From JBMYRH01 sp049602155 (lineage in GTDB: Bacteria; Myxococcota_A; UBA9042; PHBI01; JBMYRH01): a DNA stretch of 26,790 nt. The notes under the pieces were generated by a model. That model was not told where the DNA came from and did no database searches. It saw only the letters and a program-made list of their open reading frames with translations. Of this stretch, positions 16,395 through 26,200 are shown one piece after another; the first letter of the stretch is position 1, and the number at the start of each line of letters is the position of its first letter. Where the stretch lies: assembly GCA_049602155.1 (NCBI GenBank), contig JBMYRH010000046.1, forward strand, positions 1 to 26,790, given 5' to 3'. A program made the position numbers and the translations under genes.

Positions 16395-18258
16395 GAAGAC
16401 CACGACGCTTTGTTTCATCTCTCTCTTTCTCATCAGCGCCTGCGGCAGCGACGCTCCGGTCGACCCTACTGAAGCGATTGACGCTCAGAGCACGACTGAT
16501 AGCTCAAGCGCCGAGTCAGACGCGACGGCCTCAAGTGATGATGTCACGGCGCCTGAAGAGGACTCCTCATCTACAGAGCCAGACGCGACCGAGTCGACCT
16601 GTCCCTATACCGGCACCTACCTCATCGCGGGCCCCTGTGAGGAGGGTTATGACGCTGAGTTGGCGGCTAAGGCCCGGCGCTATGAGCGGACCTGGGTGAC
16701 CTTTCACACCGCGCTCCATGGCGCGAACGTGGACTTGGGCATCTCGGTCGATAACACCGAAGACCGCGCGCTCATCCAGTCGTTTATCGACGAGCACGAC
16801 GGCTGGGATTTTGAGGCCTTCGCCGGCAAGGCGCCGCTCGACATCTTCCCAGGGAGCGGCAAAGTCGCTGGCCTCTACGCAGGCGTCGGCATCGCGGCGA
16901 GCGCGTATCGCTATGGCGTCTTGCGTGACCAGGGCTACCCGCTTGAAGAGGTCGATTTGGCGCGTCAGCACCTGCTGATGGGCCTTGAGGTCTTCCACCA
17001 GGCGGCGACCGTCCCTGGGGTTAAGGGCGTCATCGCGCGCTCGCTCGATCGGGTCGGTGGCCACGAGACGACCCCGCTCTTTGACGAAGAGGGCAACCCG
17101 CTCCCTGAGAAGAAAAATAACGGCACCTGGCGCGCTGATGAGTCTGGCCTCTATCCCGACATCATCTGGGAGGACTCGTGCAGCCGTGACTATCTCTTGG
17201 GCTGGGTGACCGCCGCTGGTGCGGCCTGGGAGGTCATGGCCGATGACCCGAGCTTTGATGAGGCTATCAAAGCGCAGCTCCAGGGCCACGCCAAGGACCT
17301 GGGCCATGCGCTGATGGAGGTCCGGACCGATCCAGCGTTTTGTCAGGGGCTGGATAATTGTCACCTGGGCCTGGGCTATGACCTTCAGATCCCAGACGCC
17401 GACGGCCGCAGGACACTCCACGGGTGCCTGCATGAGCACGACCTGGACTGTAACGGTGTGCTCGAGTTCATCGATAACGGCTTTAACGCGGTCATGGCGC
17501 TCGGCTTTATCGCCACCTGGGCCTATGTCTCTGAAGACCCCGAGCTCATCGCCTACCTCAACGACCAGCTCATCGCCGAGCGCGACCTCCACGTCATGGG
17601 CCGGGACTCACTTGATCTTTTGGCCATGGGGGAGGGCGCCAACTGGTCGGCCTGGAATATGGCCTTTGGCGGCATGTGGTCTGCTCAGCGCTACCTCACC
17701 CATGCGGACGCCCGTGACGCGCTCCAGGTCGCGGTCAATACCAGCCTCTACGACATCGAGGGCGCGACGTTTTTGCCCGTCGAGACCGCCCAGTCCTACT
17801 TCGACTTCATCTACGCCGCGGGCTCAGCCGGGCTCGGCGCTCACCACTTGGCCAATGAAGCGGTCGATAAGGATGCGATGGACCGCGGTTTGGGCACGCT
17901 CCACGGCTTCAGCGAGCCGCCCTATTACGACGTCTCGATGGTCAACTGCCCACTCTCGGTCTGCGAGTGCCAAAGCGAGGACTGCCCAGGGTCAGACAAA
18001 GAGGTCGCGGTCCACGCGTGCACAGCCCCTGACGGCACTGAGTTCAATGTCTTAGGCTGCTACGGCTGGAAAGGCACGATGATCGCCGACACGCCCGTGC
18101 CCATGGCCATCCGCCCGGCGAGCAACTACCACTGGCGGTCTAACCCCTACAGCATCAATAGCGGCGGAGTGCACGGCGAGATGGGCGGCCAGATGCTGCC
18201 CGCGGTCGACTTCCGCATCGCCTATTGGCTCGGCCGCTGGGCCAAGGTGAGCGAATGA
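16393..18258 (+). CDS. Uncharacterised large lipoprotein, predicted alpha-helical catalytic-type domain
   Basis: A 621-residue lipoprotein (625 if ATG 16381 is used) with lipobox ISAC after MKTTTLCFISLF. A Ser/Asp/Glu-rich linker (about 25-65) precedes a long globular domain of about 550 residues, dominated by helices with conserved-looking Trp, His and acidic clusters (SRDYLLGWVTAAGAAWEV, WSAWNMAFGGMWSAQRYL). This resembles an alpha/alpha toroid of polysaccharide-active enzymes, but no family could be named. An EF-hand-like loop DLDCNGVLEFID lies at about residues 350-361, suggesting Ca2+ binding. A Cys-rich insert is near 530-540. No Shine-Dalgarno is visible before either ATG. The stop overlaps the next gene by ATGA. 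Confidence 0.82.
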   Translation: MKTTTLCFISLFLISACGSDAPVDPTEAIDAQSTTDSSSAESDATASSDDVTAPEEDSSSTEPDATESTCPYTGTYLIAGPCEEGYDAELAAKARRYERTWVTFHTALHGANVDLGISVDNTEDRALIQSFIDEHDGWDFEAFAGKAPLDIFPGSGKVAGLYAGVGIAASAYRYGVLRDQGYPLEEVDLARQHLLMGLEVFHQAATVPGVKGVIARSLDRVGGHETTPLFDEEGNPLPEKKNNGTWRADESGLYPDIIWEDSCSRDYLLGWVTAAGAAWEVMADDPSFDEAIKAQLQGHAKDLGHALMEVRTDPAFCQGLDNCHLGLGYDLQIPDADGRRTLHGCLHEHDLDCNGVLEFIDNGFNAVMALGFIATWAYVSEDPELIAYLNDQLIAERDLHVMGRDSLDLLAMGEGANWSAWNMAFGGMWSAQRYLTHADARDALQVAVNTSLYDIEGATFLPVETAQSYFDFIYAAGSAGLGAHHLANEAVDKDAMDRGLGTLHGFSEPPYYDVSMVNCPLSVCECQSEDCPGSDKEVAVHACTAPDGTEFNVLGCYGWKGTMIADTPVPMAIRPASNYHWRSNPYSINSGGVHGEMGGQMLPAVDFRIAYWLGRWAKVSE

Positions 18259-18530
18259 GCGTGGAGGGTAAGCCAGGCGAGCTCACCGCCTTCGCCAAGC
18301 GCGCCATCGGGCGAAAGCGCGTCTTCGGCGTCTTGTCTGCGCTCGGCGTGGCGGTCGGCCTGGGCCTCGCGCTCTACTTCGCGGTGACCCATCAGCCTGG
18401 TGACCCGACCGGGCTTCAGGCGGTCGTGGTCGTGCTCATCTTGCTCAACGCCCGGGGAAACCTGCGGCAAGTGCGCTACGTCAATGCGCTAGAGGCCCTC
18501 ACGACCTCCCAAGGGGCAGACGATGAATGA
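18255..18530 (+). CDS. Two-TM small membrane protein
   Basis: A 91-residue protein. Its ATG overlaps the upstream stop (ATGA) and its own stop overlaps the methyltransferase gene by 8 nt, so all three genes look translationally coupled. Predicted TM helices are at about 23-45 (VFGVLSALGVAVGLGLALYFA) and 52-66, with a basic N-terminus (KRAIGRKR) before helix 1. No family is recognised. Confidence 0.75.
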   Translation: MSVEGKPGELTAFAKRAIGRKRVFGVLSALGVAVGLGLALYFAVTHQPGDPTGLQAVVVVLILLNARGNLRQVRYVNALEALTTSQGADDE

Positions 18531-19143
18531 GACGGACAAGCGCCGGCTTGACCCTGCGCACTGGGAGGGGCGCTACCGGAAGGGAGATACCCCCTGGGAC
18601 CTCGGGAGCCCCGACCCGCACCTGCTTGAGGTGGTCGAGCGCTATGGCATTAAGCCCTGTTCTGCGCTTGAGGTCGGCTGCGGTAACGGCCATAACGCGC
18701 TTTGGCTCGCTCAGAGAGGCTTTGAGGTCCTGGGCATCGATCTCTCCCCCACCGCCATCGAAGCCGCCCGAGCCCTGGCCTCCGGGGCGGAAGGACAGGC
18801 GCGCTTTGAGGTCGGAAACCTCCTAGATGGCCCCGCAGAGGGCGCGCCCTATAGCTTCGCCTATGACCGCGCGGTGATGCACCTCTTTGAGGGCGCCGAG
18901 CACCGCTCGCGCTACGTCGCAAACCTCGCGGCCTCGCTTGTCCCCGGCGCGCTCTATCACACGCTCTCGGGCTCAACCGATGGGCCGCCGAGAGACTCGG
19001 GGCCGCCCAGGCGAACCGCCACTGAGATGATTGGCGCGCTCGAGCCCTACTTTGAGCTCGTCGAGCTGACAGAGGCCGCCTTTGACGCTGCAGGTCTTAA
19101 AGACGCCAAGGCCTGGGTCATCGTCGCCCGTCGTCGAGCCTGA
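18523..19143 (+). CDS. TPMT-like class I SAM-dependent methyltransferase
   Basis: A 206-residue methyltransferase with the N-terminal signature WEGRYRKGDTPWDLGSPDP typical of thiopurine S-methyltransferase-like (TPMT family) proteins. The SAM-binding motif I is LEVGCGNGHNALWLA, followed by an acidic residue at the end of strand 2 (GIDLS). The substrate is unknown; family members act on thiols, halides, tellurite or selenite in different organisms. ATG 18523 overlaps the previous stop. Its TGA is part of a 10-bp palindrome shared with the convergent gene's stop. Confidence 0.85.
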   Translation: MNETDKRRLDPAHWEGRYRKGDTPWDLGSPDPHLLEVVERYGIKPCSALEVGCGNGHNALWLAQRGFEVLGIDLSPTAIEAARALASGAEGQARFEVGNLLDGPAEGAPYSFAYDRAVMHLFEGAEHRSRYVANLAASLVPGALYHTLSGSTDGPPRDSGPPRRTATEMIGALEPYFELVELTEAAFDAAGLKDAKAWVIVARRRA

Positions 19144-19150
19144 GCGCTCA
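19141..19150. other. Palindrome made of two convergent stop codons
   Basis: TGAGCGCTCA is perfectly self-complementary. TGA at 19141-19143 ends the methyltransferase and TCA at 19148-19150 is the minus-strand TGA of the RCC1/MopE gene. Only 4 bp separate them, too short for a separate terminator. Confidence 0.8.
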
Positions 19151-21232
19151 GTCGCCTGAGCAGGGACCGTCGATCGCCTCACCGTCGGAGGGGAGGTCTT
19201 CGTCGGTCAGCCCGTCGCAGTCATTGTCTATGCCATCGCAGCTCTCGACCTCGGGTGTACACCCCATCACCAGCCCGTTGGGGCCGAGCACCGGCAAGAA
19301 GGTGTTCGAGAAGTAGATGCCCTGGCCAAAGCGGTCCCCGTCGTTTGTGCCCCAGCACTTGGTCTGGCCGCTCGCCTCGATGACGCAGCTGGCGTGGGCG
19401 CCGCTATGCACAGAGAGCGGGTCGACTATCCCTGCGACCGGCGCGAGTGAAGGGGTCGTCCCGTTCAAGCTCCCCTGGCCCGTCGCACCTGTTTGCTCGC
19501 TGCTTCCCCAGCAGGTGGTCACCGACTGGCCGATGGCGCAGAAGTGGTTTTGGCCGCCCGATAGATCTGTGATGCCCACGATCCCTGCGATAGGCGTCGC
19601 GTAGGGGTGATCTCCCTGCGCACCATTACCCATCAAGCCCTCGGCATCCGAACCCCAGCAGACCATCGGTGCGTCGGGAGCTGCGGGGAGAGCGCAGGTC
19701 GCCCCGTAGGCGACCTGGACGTCCTTCATGCCGCTGAGTGGGACGCTGGGTGCGCTCAGCACAGGCGCTGGGTACTCCTGAAGCGCTGAGGCTTCACCCC
19801 GGCCCATCTGATTGTCGAGGTTGCTCCCCCAGCACCAGACCTCCCCTTGGGGTCCACTTGGCGCGTCCGCAGAGCCGATGACCGCGCAGGCGTGCTGATT
19901 GGGGTCGTTTTGCCAGTGCCAGCTCACTTTGGAGATGCTCACCGCGACTGCGTCTTGGAGGGTGGGCATGGCCAGGTCTTCGGTTGGCACGGGGTGAGCG
20001 CCTTTTTCGCCGGTGCCTTTGACGATCATCGGGTCATCACCCCAGCAGAGGACCTCTCTCGCTTCGCCGACCACTGCACAGCCCATCTCTTCTCCGACGC
20101 TGAGGTCGCTCACCGTCGTCAGGCGCGCCCCCGTCTGGTGGTGCTCGACGTGATGCGCGTACTTATGATCGTTCGAGGCCGAGACGCTGACGTTCCCCGT
20201 GACGGTGGTATCACCACTCTCGGTCCAACACGCGAGCTCATCGCTCGTCAAAATAGCGCACGCGAGGTCACTGCCGGCGTCGATCTCCACCGCCTCGATG
20301 GGGCCCTCTTCAGTGATGATGGGCAGGGCCCCAGCCATCACTTGAGGCAGGTGGCCGCCGGTGTCGTAGGCGCCCATCCCACCGTAGTGGCCTTGGGAGG
20401 TCCCAACGCAGCGAACCTGCCCAGGGTGCTCGTCGGCGTCGATCGCGCAGAGCTGTCCCGGTTCCATGGCCAGATCCGAGGCGATGAGCCCCTCTAGCAA
20501 GACAGGCGTCGCGTAGGCATCCTCAAAGCTTCCCTTTTCGCCTTGGCCAAGCTCTCCGGCGCTGTTTTTGCCGCGGCAGCTCACGTGACCCTCGGCGTGT
20601 AGGCGACAGTTGCCCGCTTGCACGAGGTAGGGTTCGCCTTCAACCAAGGTGGCGTAGGCTGTGGGCTCTGCCAACGCTGGTGCCTTCGCGACGCTGAGCG
20701 CATTCAGGTCTCCCCAGCAGTATTGCGCTCCCTCGGCCGTCCATCCACAGCTCAGGTCTTGACGGAGTGAGAGGCGCACAAGGGGCTCAGGGACCTGTTG
20801 ATCAAAGATGCTCGTGCCGACCTTACTTGCCCAGGTCGTCCCGCCCGTTGTACCCGAGCCGAGCTGCCCCGAGTCATTACTACCCCAGCAGTACGCCTGC
20901 CCCTCTGCATCCAGGCCGCAGGCGTGGTTGGGGCTACAGCTGATGGACTCAAGGGCGGGGAGCGCCTGGTCTACGCCCAGGTGCACCTCGATGGGGGTCA
21001 GCTGTGTGGTCGTGAGCCCCGGTCCCGCGCCCAAGTGCTCTGGCGAGCCGACGCAATAGGTCTCATTGCCTGCCTCACCCTCCACGACCACGCAGGTCCC
21101 CGCTCTGTGGGTACAGAAGTCGATGATTCCGCCGAGAGGCTCTCCCCCTTCGCTGGCTAAAAGTGGCGTGGGGCGCCAGTAGTCACCCTCGGAGTCATCG
21201 ACGCCATGGCCCAGAGCGCCTGAGCCCGACGC
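19148..21232 (-). pseudogene. RCC1/MopE protein, downstream part of a frameshifted gene
   Basis: This frame is open from about 21253 to the TGA at 19148, with homology beginning at the G5 tract at 21232-21236. It carries repeats 3 to 14 of a 14-repeat RCC1-type domain (CWG or CxG cores) and one final MopE motif, SCDGIDNDCDGLTDE. It has no credible start of its own: the first available start is GTG 21091, in mid-repeat. Restoring one G in the tract rejoins it to the upstream frame, giving a continuous repeat matching the intact giant gene. Without correction this part is either untranslated or reached by frameshifting. Confidence 0.7.
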
Positions 21233-23148
21233 CCCCAGCAGCTGAGGGTCTGGTCATCGTGCAGCATGCAGGCGTGCGCCTCGCTCACGTCCACGTCGAC
21301 GACGTCGGTGAAGGGTGCGTCATCAACCGGGTTGATGAGGGCCAAGGGGGCGCTGATGTCATACGGATCGTCGCTATGCACACCGTCTCCCAGCAGGCCA
21401 TGCCTCTGGCCTCCCCAGGCCCAGAGCGATCCGTCTGCATCCAGCGCGAAGGCCACGCTCAGGCTCAAGGCGACAGAGGTGATGGGCTTGAGGAGCGCGA
21501 TCTCCGTGGGCACGCCCTCGGGTGGCTGCTCTGTGACACCGCCCGCTGGGATCCAGTGTTCACTGCTCTCCCCCCAACACCACACGCTCCCCTCGGCCTT
21601 CAAGGCGCAGTAGACGGCGTCGGCGTATTCCCAGGAAAATCCGCTGAGCGTCACATCCTCGTTATGGACCAGCTGAATGACCGGGCTCGGGAGTCCGCAG
21701 CCTAACGCGTCCTCGTCGACCTCGCCGTCACAGTCGTCGTCGACCTCATCACAGGTCGCGTCGCTCAGTCCATCGCCTGTGACCGTGCAGGCGTACTCGC
21801 AGGCGTTCTCGGAGAGCCCGTCGATGTCCCAAGTGCCCGCGTCACAGCCCTGCGCCACACACTGGCCACCGTCGCAGAGTGTGGTCACAGAGGGGTCACT
21901 GTTCGGGCAGAGCTCGCCCTCGTCGGTCTGGCCATCGCAGTTGTCATCGACGCTATTGCAGCTTTCACTCATCGGTCCAGAGGGGGTGGCAGAGCAGAGA
22001 GTGCCTTCGCCGTCGTCAGCGCATAGCCTTGTGCCCTCGACCGCGCAGGCGCCCTCGCCGACGGTGCATGTGGTCCCCAGATCATAGCCCTCATCGGTCT
22101 CGCCATTGCAGTCGTTATCCAGCCCATCGCAGAGCTCGTCGCTCGGCTCACCGGCGCTCACCGAGCAGATGGCGCTCTCCCCGCCGGGGTCGCAGACGAT
22201 GATCCCCTCGTTCATGCACGCGCCATCACCCTCGGTGCAGCTCTCCCCGAGGCCCTCAAAGCCCTCGTCGATCTCTCCGTCGCAGTCATCGTCAAAGCCC
22301 TCGCAGAGCTCCACGCCGTCGTCACAGTCGAAGAGCTCCTCGTAGAGCCCGGTGACCTTGAGCGATGTCGGGCTCTCGTAGAGCCCTTGGGCGAAGATGT
22401 CGGCCTTGTTTTCACCCCAGCACACGACCCCTTGGGCGGTCGCCGCGCAGCTCGCGTTGAAGCCCGAGGCCAGGGCGACGACCCCGTTGAGTCCCGCGAT
22501 GGGCGAGGGGGTCTGGACGAGGTCAAAGCTGAGTTGCCCGGTCTGCCCGTAGGCGCTTTGGCCCCAGCAGATGACCCCGCCACCTTGGCGGGCGCAGGCG
22601 TGGAGGTAGCCGCCTGTCAGGAGATCGCTGCCTGTGAGCGCATCGATGGCGACCGGGTGGAGCTCGCTCACCCCCTCGCCGTTAGCCATCAGCCCGTAGG
22701 TGTCGCTCCCCCAGCACACGACCTCGCCCGCGTTGGCTGTCGTGGCGCAGGTCGTCGTCTTGGCGATGGACACGCTCGTGGCGCCCTCGAAGGGCTCGCC
22801 GCTCACCGGGTCGATGACCGGCGCCGCGCTCGTGCGGGACCCCTCGAAGGGCGCCCCGTCGCCGAGCTGGCCGACGTGATTATCTCCCCAGCACCAGACC
22901 TCACCCCTCGGGCCGCTCTCGGCCTCAGGGGTGCCGAGCACGGCGCAGGCGTGGGTTTGGTACTGCTCCTGCGATGAACCCGTCCCCGAGGTCTTCTTCG
23001 AGAGGGCCAGGTCCACGGCCCCGACCAGGTGAGGCATCTCCGGATCTTCGGTCGGGATGGTCTGCGCGCAGCCATCATCGCTCAGCAGCGCGCCTTTGAG
23101 CGCGTGGCTCCGGTCACTCCGCGCCTTTGAGCGCGTGGCTCCGGTCAC
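21157..23148 (-). pseudogene. RCC1/MopE protein, upstream part of a frameshifted and 5'-truncated gene
   Basis: The frame from about 23148 (GTG, no Shine-Dalgarno) has no signal peptide, unlike the other Cys-rich exported proteins here. Homology to the gene at 23217 starts only at CAQTIPTED (about 23075), aligning with YAQPIPTET. The first domain therefore keeps only the equivalents of RCC1 repeats 11-14. Then come a Cys-rich region with four MopE motifs (LCEGFDDDCDGEIDE, LCDGLDNDCNGETDE, SCNSVDDNCDGQTDE, TCDEVDDDCDGEVDE) and the start of a second RCC1 domain, which breaks after the CWG of repeat 3. Its first residues come from 31-bp tandem repeats. It is probably a decayed or chimeric paralogue. 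Confidence 0.7.
21232..21236 (-). other. Single-base frameshift in a G5 tract inside a repeat
   Basis: The minus strand reads TGC TGG GGG CGT, giving CWG then RR and a stop at 21157. One extra G gives CWGASGSGALGHG, matching the repeat pattern and the paralogue CWGTNDSEGSMGPG. The site lies within the TGCTGGGG core that recurs in most repeats. It may be a real mutation, a slippage/phase site or an assembly indel. Confidence 0.75.
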
Positions 23149-23216
23149 CCCGCGCCATTGGGCGCGTGGTTCAAGGTCACCCCGCGCCTCTGAGCGCTGG
23201 GCGTATCGCCTCGCCC
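23090..23216. repeat. 31-bp tandem repeats with hairpin core
   Basis: Units at 23090-23120, 23121-23151 (one mismatch), 23152-23183 (32 bp) and a degenerate fourth from 23184. Each contains GCGC-N6-GCGC, and the third has extended arms GCGCC-attg-GGCGC. They lie between the giant gene and its truncated neighbour and supply the latter's apparent first codons. Confidence 0.8.
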
Positions 23217-26200
23217 TTACTCGGGGATGGCCTCGTCAAGGCCGATGACGTCGAGGTAGTCGTCGCTGTAGTAGATGCCCTGGCCGAAGTAGTCCTTACC
23301 GTTATCGCCCCAGCAGATGAGGTTTCCGCCCGCGTCGGTGACGCAGGTCGATTGGTGGCCGACGAAGAAATCAGTCACCGAGCCGAGGCCTTGAATGGCC
23401 AGCGGCGCGGGTTGGCTGGAGATGGGGCTAGACGGTCCGATCTGGTCGGCGTTATTAGACCCCCAGCAGGCGACGACCTCTCCGATCCCAATACAAAAGT
23501 GGCGGTAACCACCCTGGATGGACTCGACCCCCGCGACGTTAGGGATAGGCGCCGCTTTGGGGTAGCCCGCGATCCCCCCGACGTTGTTATTGCCGAGCAT
23601 GCCGTTCGAATTGCTTCCCCAGCAGCGCATCGAGCCGTCCTCGGCGAGGATCGCGCAGGTCGTATCGTAAGCGATGGCGACAGCCTCGACCCCTGTGAGG
23701 ACCTCATCGCTGAGGATGTCGATCACGGGCTCGGCCCAGCCACGCATTGTGCTCTCCGTCACGCCATCGCCTAGGGCGCCCTTATACTGTGAGCCCCAGC
23801 ACCACACTTCGCCCTTGGGGCCTGCCTCGGCCTCAGGCGTCCCCAAGACGGCGCAGGCGTGCGCCCCGCCGCTCTCAACGTCGAGCGCGAGCCCTTCGGC
23901 GCCGGTCAAAAACACGCCCTCGGTCTCCGTCGGGATGGGCTGCGCGTAGCCAGCGCTCGGTATGATCTTGTAGCCGGAGTTGCCACCCCAGCAGACGACC
24001 GCTTTATCTTCGCCGTGGATGGCGCAGGCCCTTTGGTAGCCCACCTCGAGGTGCGTGACGTCTTGAAGGAGGCCATCAGCCTCGGTCGGTGTGTCTGCCA
24101 AGCCGTGATAGATGGGCGTAGCGTGCAGCCCAGCTCCAACGTTGGAGCCCACCATACTGGTCGTCTGTATTCCCCAGCACGCCACGCTCTCATCGCTCAA
24201 GATCGCGCAGAGCTGGTCATACCCCGCGTCGATCTCCGTTGCGCTGATCGGGCTCTCGTCTTCGCCCAAGATCGGCAGCGCCTCATCCTTATTGCGCGGC
24301 GTCTCAACCCCACCATTTCCGTACTTGTTTCCGCTACCCCAACAGCGGACCTCGCCAGGGGTCTCATCGGCGTCGATGGCGCACATCTGTTGGTAGCTAA
24401 AGGCCACATCACTCACGCTCATCCCTTCGACGATCATCGGGATAGCGACACTTGAAGCATATTCGCCGACCACGCTCTGCCCGAGCTGACCTACGTAGTT
24501 ATAGCCCATACAGCTCACGCTCCCCTCGCTCGAGAGGTGGCAGCTGCCAGCCACGTCTTTCACGTCGGTCTCAGGGATGAGGGTCGCATAGAGCGTGTCG
24601 CCCAGGCCAAACTCGGCGAGGTCTCCCCAGCAGTGGCGTTCGCCCTCAGCGGTGAGCCCGCAGCTCCGGTTGCCCTCGAGCTCCAAAGAAACAAAGGGTG
24701 GATTGGCGGCCGCGACGGTCGCCTTGACCTCATAGGCGATCGTCGTATTGGTCGTGCTGCCGTAGCCGAGCTGTCCATAGTAGCCCATGCCCCAGCAATA
24801 GGCTTGACCGTCCGCGTCGAGGCCGCAGGTGTGGTAGGTGCCACAGGCGATGTCGACCAGGGGGACCTCCAGAACGAGGCCGAAGCCGCCCTTGACCGTG
24901 TCGGGCTCGGGGTCATTGGCGCTGTCCCCGGTGCCTGTCGCCATCCCATAGCCCCAACACAGGTTCTCATGGTCCTCTTCGGTCTCGGTCAGGACGCAGC
25001 CGTGCCATTGACCGATGCAGAAGTCAGTGATGTTCTCGACCACCTCGCCGCCCTTGGTGCGGGTGAGCGGCGTGGCGGTCCAGTACCCGGCTGAGCTGTC
25101 GTCGAGACCCGGCCCCATCGATCCCTCGCTGTCGTTTGTGCCCCAACAATACAGGGTGCCGGTGCCTCGCAAGACGCAACCCCGGCGATAGTTGATGTCC
25201 CCGGCGATGACGTTATTGAAGGCCGCTTCGCCCTGGACCCCGATGAGATTGTGGTAGGCATCAGTAGTGGAACTCCCTGTGTTGGCAAGGCCGTTGTTCC
25301 CCGTTCCAAAGACGTGGGCCATACCGTCGACGAGCGCCATCGCCACGTCGGTCACCATCACCAAGTCATCGACCTGTCCGGGTAGCGGGATGTGCTGCGG
25401 AGTGTGATAGTGGCTGCTGCCGTAAGCGCCAAAGCTTACGATCTTTTTGTCGTTTCTTCCCCAGCACCACACCGACCCGTCCTGCCGGAGGGCGCAGTAG
25501 CTGTTGCCACCAGCGTGGACGAGCTCCACCACCTCAGTGTCCGCGGGCGGACACGGCGCACCCTCGGCGTCACCGTCCTCGTCGATCTCGCCGTCGCAGT
25601 CGTCGTCGACGCCGTCACAGCCGAGGTCGTTTACCCCGTCGCCTGTCGTGGTGCAGGCGTACTCACAGCCATCGGCCATGAGCCCGTTGATGTCGTAGAG
25701 CCCGGCGCCGCAGGCTTTCTCTTCGCAGACGCCGTCGTCACAGGAGCTGAGGGTGGTGATGCCTGTGCTTGAGCAGAGCTCAGGCGCGTTATCCGCCTCC
25801 CCATCGCAGTCATCGTCGACGCCGTTACAGCTCTCCTCGCCCGAGGGCGTACATGCGTACTCACAGCCATTTTCCGGGGCCTCGTCGTCGTCGTAGTACC
25901 CCTCTGAGCAAGCTGAGATCTGACACGCCCCCGCTGAACACGCCCACCCCGCTGTATGGGGCCCCTCGAAGGCCTCATCGCATGCGACGCCGCAGGCCCC
26001 GCAGTTCATCACGTCGCTCTCAAGGTCAAAGCCTTCGTCGGTGGCTCCATCGCAGTCATTATCCACGTCATCACAGACCTCGTCTCCCGTCTCGTCACAG
26101 CTGTACTCGCAGCCGTTTGCGCCTTCGCCGTCGATGTCCCAGCGCCCGATGTCGCATTGAGCGACTGTGCAGAGCCCCGCGTCACAGAGCCAGGCCGCGA

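Noticed and set aside
21163..21705. Plus-strand frames opposite the RCC1/MopE genes
   Set aside because: They mirror repetitive minus-strand coding sequence and show no domain.
23090..23183. CRISPR array
   Set aside because: The 31-bp units are directly adjacent with no spacers and carry a GCGC hairpin.
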